DNA from: Glycine soja
Taxonomy: Eukaryota; Streptophyta; Magnoliopsida; Fabales; Fabaceae
Length of the DNA: 64,000 bases
Direction: 5' to 3'
Assembly: GCF_004193775.1 (NCBI RefSeq)
Contig: NC_041011.1
Span: 13,572,968 to 13,636,967 of the forward strand
Below, in pieces: positions 34,601 through 47,745 of the stretch. How positions within the stretch are numbered: position 1 is the stretch's first letter; each line of letters begins with the position of its first letter. A program made the position numbers and the translations under genes. Under the pieces are notes generated by a model. That model searched no databases and was not told the origin of the DNA. It saw only the letters and a list, made by a program, of their open reading frames with translations.

Positions 34601-37600
34601 TTAAAGGGCCTAAGGAAGGCACATGATGAAATTACGTTATGCCCCAAGCCAAGATAGGGTATTTGCCATGACATTTTTCTACACCAATTCATTCTATGCA
34701 GTATTAAATATACAAACTCTAGCATCTTTGAAAGTCATATAATGGTTTTCAATGATAAAATACAGAAAACTAGACCAATATAGCTTCATAAATAAGAATA
34801 AAAATATAGATACATGATCAGTACCATTTATCTCAATCAATTCATCCCCTTGATGTATACCAGCACGAGCAGCTGGACTGCCATCTACACATGACAAGAC
34901 AACCTGTGATTTCAGTTAAAAAAAATATAATTAGGAAAATCAGTATAGGTAACAGGTCCATTATCAGGTTGCTATTGAGATATGTTATTGTTATTATTAT
35001 TATTACTACTACTATTAATATTATTAATAACAATAAAAATATAAAGCAACACATGCACGGTTCATGAGTCATGACTGATATCTAGTTGTTGCTGCTGCAA
35101 ATAATTTTAAATGGGAAAAATGAGATTAACTATTAAATGGGGGCAAGGGTCAATAGCATAGTATAAATAAATGGTATCAGAAAAATTAGCATAAAAGTTG
35201 AATGTGGTTGATTGCTGATAAATATAAGTAGTGTTCTTTGCAAGTCACTGACCAAATGTCCTGTTCTTGGTTCAACATTTATGAACAATCCCACTCCTTG
35301 TACGTTCCCATCACTTCCAATTTTAAACCCTTGGTATTCCTGTAAGTTGGAACCAGTGTTAAACTCTAACCACAAAATATGACTTTAAAACAGACTTGTT
35401 AATCTAAGAATGGTGTTATATGAATAGTCTATTTCATATGGAAGCAACACACTAGAACAGGCAACAAAAATTAATATATATTGGATCTATGATCATCTTT
35501 ATAGTTGCTATTTTTTCTATTGAACAAGAAAGTAAGATTAAGAATCATGAAAAAGGAAATGTTAGTATTAAGACTACGACCTTTGGGCTGATAATTCGAG
35601 TGAAAGGATCTCCAAGGGTAGAAAGCATTCCACGGAGTTTTGTGTATGCTGCATCAGCTGAGTTCAGGGGAAACATTTCCACCATTGTTTGCTGCAACTT
35701 CAAATCCCAATCTACATAAACCAGTATAGATCCAAGCAAATATTAATATATATCTTATTATTTATGCAAACATTTGTGGTGGAACTAATCATCAAGAAAG
35801 AGTTAAGAATGTAGAAATACCTTGATGATTAAATGTAGGATCAACAAATGTTTCTCGAATTAAACCCCATGCTTCCACAAGAGTTCTTTGAACTGCATTT
35901 ACCTAGCAAACAAACCCTTTTCCACTCAGCACTGTTCAAGTTAAAGCTATGAACAAAACTCTAGAATTATCAGTTGGTTTGCATAAAGCTCATTACAATT
36001 TTGCTTTAAATTTGAAATTTGTTCACCATCATGGCTTAGATGCCGGCAAATCTCAAGGGGTTGGACCAGTTGGTGTATTTTTGCCAAAATTTTCAACCAA
36101 AGTAGCATTGAATTACAATTTCTTTCAAATTACCAAGGAAAATGTCCTAGGCTTTTCATCTAGAAACTGAAAGTTGATATATGTGTGTGTGTGATAAGGG
36201 AATCAATGAACTAATAATCACATTAAACCCACTAAAATATAGACTCTAATAAATTAAAACCAGCAACTGAAACATAGAAGACTTAATTACACTTTCTGTA
36301 GTCTTAGTTTCACTATGGTGGCATTTTGATCCATTAGTCCCAATTATAGTAATATCCTCTGGTTTTCAAATTATGCAACTAAAGACTCCTGATTCAATTT
36401 GATGTAACAGTATCAATTTTGTTAACAAAGCACACATTTTATGACGTGAGTGTATCAACTATCAATCTCATTTCGTGGGAGAAATTTTAAGACAACAGTT
36501 CCAGTTCCTTTAGCTGACTTTGCTTGTGTGTAACAAGTGCCAAGCTAGGGAGTTACTTTGGTCCTGAGAATGAGTAACATGATGAATTGAAGAAGATTTA
36601 CAACTTGTTGATTCTGAGCATAATAAATGTTTGAAATTCATCAATCTAACCAACTACAAATAATTAAGCATGAATTAATTTAAGTTACACCAAAGAAAAG
36701 AAAAAGCGTGAGTGATCCTAATAGCATATGAGAAGGGGGAGTCGCTACATGCTAGCTACTTAGTATGAGTTGTTTGTTAATTTCACCTATCTTATTTTTG
36801 TAAAAAAAAAAAAGAGAGTAAATAACAGTAATAATCTGATTCCTACTTAGAGAGACCAGAAGCTTAAATTGTTTAAAAAAATAATTTGATTTTCAAAAAT
36901 ACTAATTACAAAAAAGTATCCTATTTTTATATCTTTTAAATTTATTTATACAAGAAACTAGACCATGCTTTCCACGAAAGAAAAAAACACAACCAATTCA
37001 ATTTCAATGTAAGAAAAAGCATTAGAAAACAAAAATCTATATAAAAGATGACACCTATGTAAAACTTGGAATTTTCAATATAAATATACATGATAAAAAA
37101 TAGTTTATTTTGATCACATTATATAAAAATTTAAAATAAAATGATTTATTTAGATCTTTCTTCTCAAATATCTCAAAATATTAATCAAATAATTATTAAA
37201 TAAAAAATTTCCATAAAAAATACATTAAAAATCATAGAAGAGTATATTAACAATATTTTTTTTTACCTTTTAATTCTTTGACCATTCCAGTACATTTATG
37301 ATCTTATTTTCATAACCCAGATAGATTTGAATCTTGATTGACCTCGATTATTAAATAAATTATGCTAGGAGTAAAATAATAATGAGTGCCCTCAAAGACT
37401 TCCATAAAAATTTATCATTACCTTATAAGGACAACTTTATAGCAATGGTTAAAAAGAGAGAGAGATAAAATGAATGACCTCAGGCGCCCGAGACACGGGA
37501 AAAGCAACGGTGAGGGACTCTGCAAGCGCCGCGGGCGAGTAGCAGAACGCAGAGAACAAAACCGCGGCCGAAACGCCAAACCCAAACGCGCTTTTTCCCG

Positions 37601-37790
37601 CAGATTCAACCCACCCTTCTTTCCTAGTACCGCACTGCACCTTTAAGTTCAACTTCCCCTCCTTCCTCTGATCACACGTCCACGTCGGCAACCACAACCT
37701 ACGAGGAAACAAAACATCCCAAGTCGATTTTTTTCCTATTTTAACCGGAATCGTGGCTCTAACATCAAAATTCTGACAAAGATTCTTCAT
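31653..37790 (-). CDS. CTPA: Carboxyl-terminal-processing peptidase, chloroplast lumenal (S41A, CTPA1/CTPA3 type), 508 aa
   Basis: A serine endopeptidase of the family that trims C termini of thylakoid proteins; the best-known member matures photosystem II D1. Twelve exons on the minus strand join in frame: 37479-37790, 35821-35902, 35581-35711, 35253-35339, 34825-34903, 34390-34469, 34097-34132, 33805-33924, 33435-33521, 33180-33329, 32495-32602 and 31653-31907. Residues 1-90 look like a bipartite transit peptide with a hydrophobic segment at about 68-85 and an ALA cleavage motif at 88-90. A PDZ domain spans about 176-260 ([25 protein letters not shown]). The protease core follows, with [12 protein letters not shown] and the dyad Ser395 (NEGSASASE) and Lys420 (FGKGKIQ), 25 residues apart as in characterised CtpA. 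The C-terminal tail after GITPDVQC is acidic and ends MGTAS. Length is normal for the family. Family and frame are certain; the substrate is not. Confidence 0.95.
33017..33085. mobile_element. 69-bp foldback MITE in a peptidase intron
   Basis: It begins TACCTCTGTCCCTATTTATAAG and ends CTTATAAAAAGGAACAGAGGTA, inverted copies with about two mismatches, starting and ending with TA. This fits a very short Stowaway-type (Tc1/mariner) MITE. It sits between the exons 32495-32602 and 33180-33329 and does not touch either splice site. Confidence 0.7.
35903..37478 (-). other. Large first intron of the peptidase gene
   Basis: This 1,576-base AT-rich intron separates the transit-peptide exon from the mature-protein exons. 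It contains remnants reading TAGTCTTAGTTTCACTATGG... at about 36300 but no element with clear ends. A first intron after the targeting exon is a common plant arrangement. Confidence 0.75.
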
Positions 37791-38859
37791 TTTCCCTTTC
37801 CTTAAAATTTTTAGCTGCTTAATAAAGGAGAACAGAATACTCGGGAGAAATAGAATAACTCAATGTTCGGTGTTGGTCGTGACCGTTAAGGTGTGTATTG
37901 TGCTGTGCCCTGTTGTTGAGACTTTGTTGTGGGCCCCACTTGAATCTTTTTCGGTTGTGGCTATGCTTTGCTTGTAGATCCTTCGGGCATGCGTGTACGT
38001 ATCTCAGTTCAAGAAAAATCAACTCTTTTTTATTTTTATTTATTATGGATTATGCATTACATTATAGGGTACACTAAACTGAAAAGTTGTGTACGCTACA
38101 CCAGGTAATGTGACCGAGTATTGTAGGGGATTTCCTTAAAAAAAGTATTGTACGGTATTGGATCCTCTGCACGGAAAAGAAATAAAGATTAATTATGTTT
38201 TTTTTTCTGATTTTAATTTCTGTCGTCAAATATTACTATTAAGTGATGACATAACTATTAAGTCATGATATAAGATAAAATTTATTTATTTTTATTATAT
38301 TTCATAGCGATTAATTTTTGGTAATTACTAGACTAAAACATTTAATGGATACTAAATAATTTCTAGCAACTAAAATAGAAATTACATTATTACTTCAAGA
38401 GTGTTGACAAAGGTGTCATCACATTAGGTGAATCAAATTACTTCATTATTTTACTAGCACTAAATCAAATCAACCAGAAACTAACAACACGTGTATCTAT
38501 AATGTTGTTATGGAATTAACAATAGGTGTTGTTGGTGGGGAACAAATTGAAAGAAGGGTTAGGATATAAAATTGGGAAAAATGAGGAGAGGGATGACACC
38601 ATTATCATTGCTATGATCTCTTTAGATATCGTTGTGGCCTCCTTAGCCACCGCCTCCATGATAACTACCATCTACAGGTTCATTTATCAAAACTATGCAC
38701 ATATCTATACAAGTTGTACATTCCACCCCATTGCGGATCGAGGACAAAGTTGTATCGGTTTTGTTGAGGCAGGGATCGACAAGTTTGACTCGAGAACTAA
38801 GGAGGCTCGTGAGTCACACTCGCACCACTGAGTTGGGCCATGGCGGTTTAGAGATGTTG
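37791..38859. other. Peptidase upstream region and spacer
   Basis: 37791-38040 is the likely promoter and leader of the minus-strand peptidase gene. About 38190-38400 holds decayed AATTATGTTTTTTTTCTGATTTTAATTTC repeat sequence. About 38520-38860 is GC-richer with short ORFs but no recognised protein. Confidence 0.45.
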
Positions 38860-38864
38860 ATTCG

Positions 38865-40614
38865 TGTGACACTCTCTATCCCGATATACATATTTATATA
38901 ATAAAATACATGGAAATACGAAATTACATAAAAGAGATTTTATTTTCTAAGCATAAAAGAGTTCACGTGGGTAAAAGATTCACATCTACGTTAATCATCA
39001 AATTAAAAACTTATCAAATAAAGGTATGAAAACATCTCTGGTCCAAAACAAGGCTGTCCAATTTGTTTTACAAAAGGAAAACAAGTTAAGCAGCGAAACA
39101 ACATAAAGTAACATATTTAGAACATTATGCAAATAATATAGAAACTCAGGCCCTAATGCCACATCAGAGTGTTGTGTCACAGCGTCCTCTAGCACGAGGT
39201 TCTTTAAAGTCATCCACCTAACCATCTTCTCCCACAAACACAAGTTTCGAGATCATCACAAGATCCAAACACAAATAGCCCACAGGGAGTGAGTTATCAC
39301 ATTCCTAAACAGGTAGAGATAAACGAAAGTGTGCGCACACACACACACACACATATAAGTATAACAAGCTCAACTTAGCATAATTCGCATCATTTTACCA
39401 CTCATTGCATAACATCACTTGTCCCAAGGATTTAATCATAAAATCACATTCCACACCTTCACATTAATCATGTGTTCATAACAACACATCTTAAGTACAA
39501 CACAACATCTCACACTCACACAATTCATTACCCACCATCACGTAACAAGTCACAATGATCATTATACATGTGTTATGCAATAGATATACTAAGACTCAAT
39601 CCTATATGCAATGTGGTACCATGTCAGTAAAAAATCTCATCAAACACTTAAGAGTACATGACAAGACAAACCACACACTATAAGTCAGGTCACTCTCACT
39701 AAGTAAAATCATAGGAAGACCAGTCAAAGTCGCATTGTTTTGCGACAATGCTCCAACCATATAGGATCAACACATGCTTAAAGGAGCACTCAAATTGGGT
39801 GTATTTACCCCCAAGGCTTAGACTTTGAAGAGTCTGTTAGGGTCTCTCCCACTTGATTCAAGTCTAGCCCAAAAAAATATTTTAACACGCAGACTCTATC
39901 TATGAACTATACAAAATACATGACTCCTTAATTGTTCTCAAAATAATTTTAACTCGTTGCACCTAAAAGTGATTCAACTCGTCGGGTTCCCACAGTGGAT
40001 CCCATCACAATACTCGTCGCGCATTAACCCATCGCCCTTAAAGGGTTTTACAGTCGTGTGATTATATGTTTCATAACTCACAACTTAATGCACACAACAT
40101 CTCAATACATGTGTGATTTCACAATTTAGCACATACTTAACTTGTCACTTACACACAGTTCTCCATACTTTCATAATTCCAAGACATCACATTATCACGC
40201 CTCATGCATCATATACATATCACACAGTAATAATATTAATATGTTATGTTCATATGACTAATCTCATTAAAACAGATATTTAAAATCATTTATGTGCCAC
40301 TGGAGTTTGAGATATACAATACACACAACTACTCAATTGTTTTCAGAATCATTTTAACTCATTGTGCCTAAAAGCGATTCATATCATCGGGTTTCCATAG
40401 TGGATCCCATCATAATACTCGTTGTGCATTAACTCGTCTCCCTTAAAGGGTCTTACAGTTGTGTGATTGTACAGTTTATAGCTCACAACTCAATGTCATA
40501 ACTTTACACTTCACAATAACATGTATAATCACATTGAGAAACGTATTAATCCCACACTTATTCACAACACATGTCACATCACACCTTCTCACTAACACAT
40601 TATCACTTCTCATA

Positions 40615-40654
<40 letters not shown>

Positions 40655-42186
40655 TACAATAACAATCTTCCAACATTTAAGGCATATAATCATTCACTTA
40701 TTCATTTGGTTAATAGCAACCACAAGTGTATGCTTACATTTCTTCTTAAGTTACTATGACCTTTGTAGAGTAAAATTACAAGTACAGAGGATGTACTAAT
40801 CTTATTAAGTTCATACTTATCTTTTTTAAAATCTAAGACAATTATCTACAACTCTTATGTTGATCACAAAAACCGTTTTCACCATTAACTATGTCTAAAC
40901 CTACGGTAAACATTGGATCATTGCTTAATCCTAACAGCTCAACCTTTGCTCAGTAATTTGACTCTCTCAGGGGCTATACAACTCCAAATTGGGTGAAACC
41001 AATGACATTTGTAATCTAATATCCAGGACTACAACTTTTATGAATATCACGAAACCTAATTCAATCATATTCTTAGTCAATTTTAGGCTATTAGTTAACT
41101 CACGTTGTGAAGAAAATATCACGGGCTTAAAACAACTGAATTTCACTAAGAACAGGCGTGCTTTGCGAAAACCTCTGTTTTGTGAAGCAAAAGAGGCACA
41201 ATTCAGACCTTAAAACACACCTAATTTCAAAACGAATAGCATAGAACATGTGATCACATCATGAGAAACAAAACTATTCAATCAATTTCGAGAAAACATG
41301 CAAGAATAAAAAATTTACAAATTTCTAGATTTCTAACATTTAAAGCCAAACACTTAACTAAACCATCCAATTCGCATCAGGGAATCAATTGACCCATCTA
41401 CCATGAGAAATTTGTAGTTATCATTGTATGGGAAAAATTAAAATGCATAAAACACCCCAAAATTAACCCTAATTTGATCCTCTAAGGATCCTTACACATG
41501 TTTACTCTAACTCTAATTGCGATAAACTCATCCCTTACCTCTAAGGGAGGGCACATGTGTAGTCTAGCTATGATAGCAGCTTCTCTAGCGGTTCCCTAAG
41601 ATTCCTCAAGCTTTTCCTCTAGTTTTTTAACTAGGGTTTCCAAGCGTTAGAGAGAAGGAGAAATGATTGGAACCTCAATTTCACTGTTTTCATGTAAGAG
41701 ACATTTCTCTCTCTATAGACATTATTTTGTAAATCCCAACGGTGAGAATGCGTAAATATGAGTTCTGAAGATGGTGCCTAAATTTCACAATGATCCAATA
41801 GTTAATGTGAGGGTTTTGGAAGAGGAAGAAGAGAGGAAGAATTTGGGAGGAAGAGAGAGCGTAGAAACATATCGTAAATATAAAAAATGATATAATATGT
41901 CTTTATTTATAGCTAGGGTACTCTGAGCCTATTATTTACTCTATTTTTATTTATTTTATTATTTTATAAAAATGAACTACATTTTACTCCCTATCAAATG
42001 CATAAATAAAACATCCTTTTTATCTTCTAAAAACACATTTATTTTATTTACCTTAAAATCATTATTTTAATTAATAAAACTATTCCTCTTTATTTATTTA
42101 ATTACGAAAAACTCATTATTTTTTATAAAACTCTATTTATTTTAAAAATCCTTTTTAATTTATTTTACGAAAAATGGGATGTTGCA
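38865..42186. mobile_element. Second solo LTR, related to 10311-14575
   Basis: It begins TGTGACACTCTCTATCCCG and ends AAAAATGGGATGTTGCA, flanked by the perfect duplication attcg (38860-38864 and 42187-42191). It is 3,322 bases with no internal retrotransposon genes, so it is a solo LTR. It is colinear with 10311-14575 outside that copy's nested insertion. It has an extra duplication: the block around TCGGGTT(C/T)CCA(C/T)AGTGGATCCCATCA occurs at about 39978 and 40387. Confidence 0.88.
40619..40652. repeat. (AT)n microsatellite
   Basis: A perfect AT run of about 34 bases inside the second solo LTR. Confidence 0.93.
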
Positions 42187-42191
42187 ATTCG

Positions 42192-42694
42192 CACCACTGG
42201 CAGGTGACAACGTCTCTTCTTCAAATTTGGTGTTGGAACAATATTTGGGTTAGGGTCTATTAGGGTTCTTCCTCTTCTTCTTCCTTGCAGAAGCTAATAA
42301 AGAGTACTTTCTCTTTGACTAAAAGCAGTGATAAAAGAACCAAAGAGGATTGATACAAGTGGTAGTGACTTTGTCCCTTAATAAAAAGTATAAAATTTGA
42401 ATCTTGATTGACCTTTGAGTATGAAATAAATCGTGTTGAAAAAGGAATATTTACCTTAAGTACGATAATCAATGATGTTTTTTAGTGAGAGAAGGTAATC
42501 GAGGTCTAGGGTAAAGAAAAGGAAAAAAATTAGTGTTGTGTGGTAAAGTGCTCACTATATTACTTACACACACAAAAGGTAAGAGAAATTAAGAGCATAA
42601 ACTGATGAAACTATCCAACTTGAACAGCATAAATTTATGTGAGAAATTATCCAATTAAAAAATAAAATTTTGTGTGGTTTGCGGCTTTGCATAT
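42192..42694. other. Spacer between two LTR-type elements
   Basis: No gene is seen. TTTGAATCTTGATTGACCT at about 42397 also occurs at about 37329 in the peptidase intron, so it is a dispersed repeat fragment. Confidence 0.45.
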
Positions 42695-42836
42695 TGTAAC
42701 AATCTGTCTCGTTGCTATGATATCACGACTCTAAAATGTGACATTTCAATTTTAAGAGAAAATTCTATTAATTTGATTATGAAAGTAGTGGTAAATTTTT
42801 TTTTGTGATATACATCCAACAAATAATGCACAAATA

Positions 42837-42846
<10 letters not shown>

Positions 42847-42873
<27 letters not shown>
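42847..42873. repeat. (TG)n microsatellite
   Basis: A run of about 13 TG dinucleotides within the third LTR-like block. Confidence 0.93.
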
Positions 42874-43774
42874 ATAAATAGAACCACTATAAATCATTCA
42901 CATATCAAGGTATAATTTAGTATTTTTACATATATCTAAACCTAAACTTTACATATCCAATAAAAAAAATCAAGGAACCAGCTAAGGAAGAGTTGATAAC
43001 AAAATACAACTTTCTTCCAAAATAAAATCCAATGTTATCACAGCGGCGTGGAAACTCCAACAAAAAACTTTTCTCCAAAACACCTAGTGTTGCTCATATT
43101 CTCCCATAAACAAAAGTTTGAGATCATCATAGGCACCAACCACACAGTACAAAATTGCAAGGGTGAGTTTATGGTAAAAGATTAACTAATAACAAATGAC
43201 AAAGATTATAAAGAAAACAATAACAAATAACCACAATCATTCTCAATAATCTATCAGTTCGACATACACTCACAAACTATTTATCAACCTTTCAATCGAT
43301 TCAAATCAATTATGCTCAAAATGATGCATCCACCTGACTCAACTCTAAAATGCAATGTGGCGCTATTCAACAGGAAATAGCCTAAGCGTGTCCTTATGAC
43401 ACTCTCACTTAGGAAAACTAGGCAACAACTATCAAGGTCACCCTGTCATGTATAGGTCACCGCCCCCCATGTTGATCAGCATGAGTCTCAAGGGAGTTCC
43501 AAATTGAGTGATATGCCCCCAAGTACTAGCATTTTTCCTTGTGAAAAACCACAGGTACTTATGGCTAAGTTTATACTATTTCCACACAATTATGCAATAT
43601 GAAACATGGATACCATGAATGCACTAACCTTGAATAGTTAACAATTTTAAACGATCCCCTTCCCACTCTAGTGACGCCTATAATTTTTAACCAAATCTTC
43701 TTCCCTTTCTAGGGATACTTAGACAGGTCACTACATCCCCCATGTATATACACAACATACATTCATCTCAATGA

Positions 43775-43930
43775 CATCATCATCAACATCAACATCATCT
43801 CAATGTCATCATCAATACCAACAATCATCTCATCTCAATATCATCATCAACAATCATCTCATCCCAATATCATCATCAACACCAACAATCATCCCATCTC
43901 AATATCATCATCAACATCACAAACAGTCTC
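43775..43930. repeat. CATCATCAACA / CAATCATCTCAT minisatellite
   Basis: Imperfect tandem units of about 36-39 bases (ATCATCATCAACACCAACAATC, ATCCCATCTCAAT) repeat four to five times. The short His/Ser/Ile-rich ORFs over it are artefacts of the repeat. Confidence 0.85.
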
Positions 43931-45064
43931 ATTCCACATATATATACATGTAAGCTCATGGATGAGATTCACATTGCCTAGGCCTTCGGACAACATAAAT
44001 CATATATAATAACAATTTGTAATATAACAAGACTTATATTTTAGGAAAATTCTAAATTGAAGAGAAGAACTAAAGTATATGAAATAACTCTTAAGCCCAT
44101 TCAAAATTTAATAGAAGAAATAAAAAAGAACAGAAATAGAATTTTGGGCAAAGTCTCCTTTGTAATTAAGACTTTTTCTAAAAATTTCAATCAATACAAC
44201 AACAACATCATTCATAGTTTTATTCATCAATAACAAATATATTGCATCCCATTAGTTTAAAACATAGTTTTTCTTAAAAACCAGTATGCAACAGGGACAA
44301 ACATACAACTCCACAATTGGGTTCCCTAACTCCAACTATGGTATCAAAAGCTATAAACTAACCATAAACTCCCCTCACCTATTTATATCTCTCTGTTAAC
44401 TCCTCGCGGTGTTATTTTGAAATATCTTAGGTTCACGTCCTTTGATCCAAATGCAGAGTTCTATATATCAAATCAAAGATAATTTAGTATAGATTTCAAA
44501 GACAAGGTAGAATTTAACATTTAGGGTCGGGGTCAAATACCCACTCAAATTTAAAAGGGGCTAAAATAGTGCTTTTGGGGTCCACATCATAGAGACGTCA
44601 TTTTGAAATTCCGATCATGCTAGTGCGATTGAGGTTCAACGCAGGTGACAAAAACAAAATCTATTTTTATAAAAAAAACAATTTTTATAACGTCTCATTT
44701 TCAAAGGTTTTTCAAAGGAAACGAAAAAACATCTGATAATGGTGACCAAATCTCAAGAGATACAAAGATAGACTCTATCTAACTAGGAGAAGCATAGGAA
44801 TCACGGTTACTTCGAAGAAACTACGAAGGGAGGATCATAGGCTCCATTCTCTACAAAATCCTTGAGTTGAGTTTTGAAGATTTCACTCCGATTAAAGTGT
44901 TCCTCCCCTGCGGTGGTCCTATGGCAAGTGGCGGTGGCTCGTGGCGGTCACCGATGGTCGTGGGTGGTGAAGGAGGAGGTTTAGGGTTTTGGGTGAGGGT
45001 TTGGGAGAAAGAGAGGGGTGAAAAACGTGTGCTTTTCACGCTACTGTCGTATTTATAATCCTGC

Positions 45065-45300
45065 AAGACTTGCTTAGCAAGCTCCTCTTGCTAAGCAAAA
45101 ATTCACTTTTGGTGCTAAGCGAGACATTTCGCATTAAGTGAAATTTCTCTTCTGGCTAGAATTGTGCTTAACGAGCTGGATCACTAAGCGAATTATTCCC
45201 TCTGGATGAAATTACGCTAAGCAGGCTAGTGTCATTGAGCGAATTATTTCCTCTGTGTGGAATTGCGCTTAGCGAGCCTGTGTCATTGAGCGAGTTGTTC
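45065..45300. repeat. Tandem CTTAGCGAG-type units near the LTR end
   Basis: Three imperfect units of about 55 bases read TT(A/T)CGC(T/A)(T/A)AG(C/T)(G/A)... TCATTGAGCGA(A/G)TT(A/G)TT. CTTAGCG motifs also occur in the nested element at 54484-55898, which suggests shared LTR vocabulary. Confidence 0.7.
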
Positions 45301-45464
45301 CAACCTAGATTAGTCAAACACCACATAATCAAACATCCACACCAAGCAGTTGCACAAGGATAAATCACACAACACTTCAACTAATCTAAACTAATCAAGT
45401 AATTAAATAACACAAAAGTATATCAAACATCTATTTTCAGTTATCAAAATTTCAGGGTGTTACA

Positions 45465-47436
45465 CGTATTGCCTATTTGGACAAATAAAATTTGGAAAAG
45501 TAATAGTTTTGTTGTTGTTGTTGTGTTTTTAATTTGAATTGAAGGTGTGTTTTGATTTGAGTAAAAGTTGGATATGGGATATAACAATTTCTAGTTGTTT
45601 TTAGCATGTAGAAATATTTTATTGGCCACTTAAGTTTTAGTCAAATATTTTTTAGCAATTTTTAATCATCAAAACATTAACTGTTACAAAATATAATCAA
45701 ATATGAATAATTTTAGCTTCATGTGATCACTTAATGATGATCTTTGATTGCAGGGACTAAAATTACTAACGGAACAAAACTCCAGGGACTAAGATTGGTA
45801 AAAAAATTAGTTTAGGTACTAAAAGTAAAAACTTGAAAATATTCAGAGACACAAAACATAGTTAATCCAAAAATTGGAATAAATGTATTAATATCTCATT
45901 GAAATAAATGTTTATTAAGTCTTCCAAGATAACATTATTTATTATAGGATAAAATTGAAATAAATGTTTTAATATCTCATTGAAAAGTGAGAACATTAGT
46001 TAATTTTAAATTTTTTCGAAGGCTAAAATTGTCGTCGTTTTGGGACGAATGGAGTATTATCTTATATGCTATTAATATGTTTAGAATATTATATCTATTT
46101 TATGGAATAATATTAATGATGAAAATAAAGTTTAAAAAATCTTGACTATCATAAAAGGAAGAAAAATAAAAGTGTTATAATCATTTTCTTACATACCTTT
46201 TAGATGGAACCACTATGGTACATCTTGCCCTTATTTTTTGTCACTCTTTACATTTTTCACATCGTTGTCGAGTACTAGAGAATATAACCCATTATAAGCC
46301 TAAAGTATAGTTCATTCGTTGTATTCTCAATGAAAAATATAATTGTCACATGTCATGTTAGATTATACAAAATAAAAGAAAATACAATTAAATTAAAGGC
46401 GAAAATTCAAAAGTATCTAATTTTGTCTTAAATTTTGATCAAATAAAATGATTCATTTTGTATCTCTTTGCTTTTAATTTCCTCCTTAATTAAATAAAAA
46501 TATTAACTTTTAAAATAAATTATTTGTAAGTATTTATATATTTACATAATATATATTTTAAATTTGATACTTATAAAATCTAATTTAATATGAATATGTT
46601 TATTTATTTTCAATTCAGTTATATTGATGTTTGTTAATGTTATAATATTATTTGTTATAAATTTAACTTAATAAAATACAATAAATAAATTAATAGTGAT
46701 TTCAAATATAAAATATAATAATTGTTAGGATCCTAAACAAATGTCACTTGTTATTACTATGCTAGTAATTTATATGTAGTGTGAGACTTAATAAAAATTA
46801 AAAACTGTTTTTCAAGGACCAAAATGATAATATGTAATTAAGTTCAAGGACCAAAATTTTAGTAAGTGCTTAAATTGAGGGACTAAATGACAACAAATTG
46901 TTAAGTTCATAGACCAAATAAATAAAATCATCTTTTTTACACATGACAATCACGTGGATGACACATGGTAGTCATCAGTTGCCATGTCATCACAAGAAGT
47001 GTCACATAGGCACGATCGTTTGAATTAATAGAGAAAACTAATAGTTAAGATTGTTCGTGGTGCGATTTGGTTTGGATTTTAGACAAAAAGTCATCCAAAC
47101 TTAACATAAAACAAAGATGTGATTTGATTAAATATAACACCAAATCCAAATTAAACCAAACCAATCTTTTGTGGTTTGTTTCAATTCGGTTTGGCGATTT
47201 TTATTTTTATTTTTTAATCTATTATCATAATTTAAAGTTTATCAACTAAACTTACATAATTATCATGATATATTATTTTAAAAAAGAATTTTGTTTTCTT
47301 ATTAAATTTTGTTTAACATATTTTAGTTGAAAATTATTATTTTCACTTCTATTTAACATTAATATAAAATGATATTACCAACTCTTTTTTTAACATAATA
47401 GACTAATAGTAATTTGTGTTGTTGTGCAACCTGATG
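45465..47436. other. Intergenic DNA with repeat remnants
   Basis: About 45750-45870 reads GGGACTAAAATTACT... and AGGGACTAAGATTGG, the minus orientation of the TTTTTAGTCCCT repeat family. About 46815-46920 repeats AAGGACCAAAAT units. About 45875-46055 is a truncated Stowaway-like MITE ending TTTTGGGACGAATGGAGTA. No gene is seen. Confidence 0.5.
45875..46055. mobile_element. Truncated Stowaway-like MITE
   Basis: The sequence ATGTTTTAATATCTCATTGAAAAGTGAGAAC...GGCTAAAATTGTCGTCG and the end TTTGGGACGAATGGAGTA match the right half of the complete element at 60498-60780. The left terminal repeat is missing. Confidence 0.6.
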
Positions 47437-47745
47437 GGGGTTAAACAATGAGGAAATTTACACCAAGTAAGCCATAAGTACCTCACATCACACTTTAACA
47501 CAAAATCTTAAGACTTAGATTTATTGATCTTCTCTCACTTATATGGTGTTTAACCTTCTTATTCCTACCAATTGTTGTGATACCCAAGGTGGTAAACATC
47601 AGGGAGATTTTCACCAATGAGTCCATGAGAAACCACATAAGTAAACATGACATCACACTTTAACCCAAAACCTTAAGACTCAGGTTTATGGGTTTTCTCC
47701 TCAAATACATGGTTCTCAACTTTTTCATTTCTACCTAAAATGAGA
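47437..47745. repeat. Tandem pair of about 165-bp repeats
   Basis: AT(G/C)A(G/C)...TT(T/C)ACACC-A(A/T)G... CATCACACTTTAAC(A/C)CAAAA(T/C)CTTAAGACT(T/C)AG(A/G)TTTAT occurs at about 47437-47560 and again at about 47605-47710. It adjoins the left copy of the 400-bp direct repeats that follow. Confidence 0.65.

Larger units (their letters stand above)
42695..45464. mobile_element. Third LTR-like block, probable solo LTR
   Basis: It begins TGTAACAATCTGTCTCG and ends TTTCAGGGTGTTACA, the TG...CA layout of legume gypsy LTRs. The flanks are catat (42690-42694) and cgtat (45465-45469), a duplication with one mismatch. No protein-coding retrotransposon sequence is inside. It holds a TG microsatellite, an ATCATC-rich minisatellite and GCTTAGCGAG-type repeats near its right end. 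It is less certain than the other two because the target duplication is imperfect. Confidence 0.65.

Noticed and set aside
38526..38831. 101-codon plus-strand ORF just left of the second solo LTR
   Set aside because: No recognisable domain, and the frame shows no coding bias I can support; kept as spacer.
38819..42200. TCGCACCACTG occurring just before and just after the second solo LTR, considered as a longer target duplication
   Set aside because: The left copy is about 35 bases away from the LTR start, while the adjacent attcg copies fit the normal 5-bp duplication; the 11-base match is probably chance.
43771..44009. His/Ser/Ile-rich ORFs
   Set aside because: Products of the ATCATC minisatellite in an LTR, not proteins.
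44851..45066. Overlapping ORFs on both strands, one proline-rich
   Set aside because: GC-richer patch inside an LTR-like block, with no domain and no splice or promoter support.
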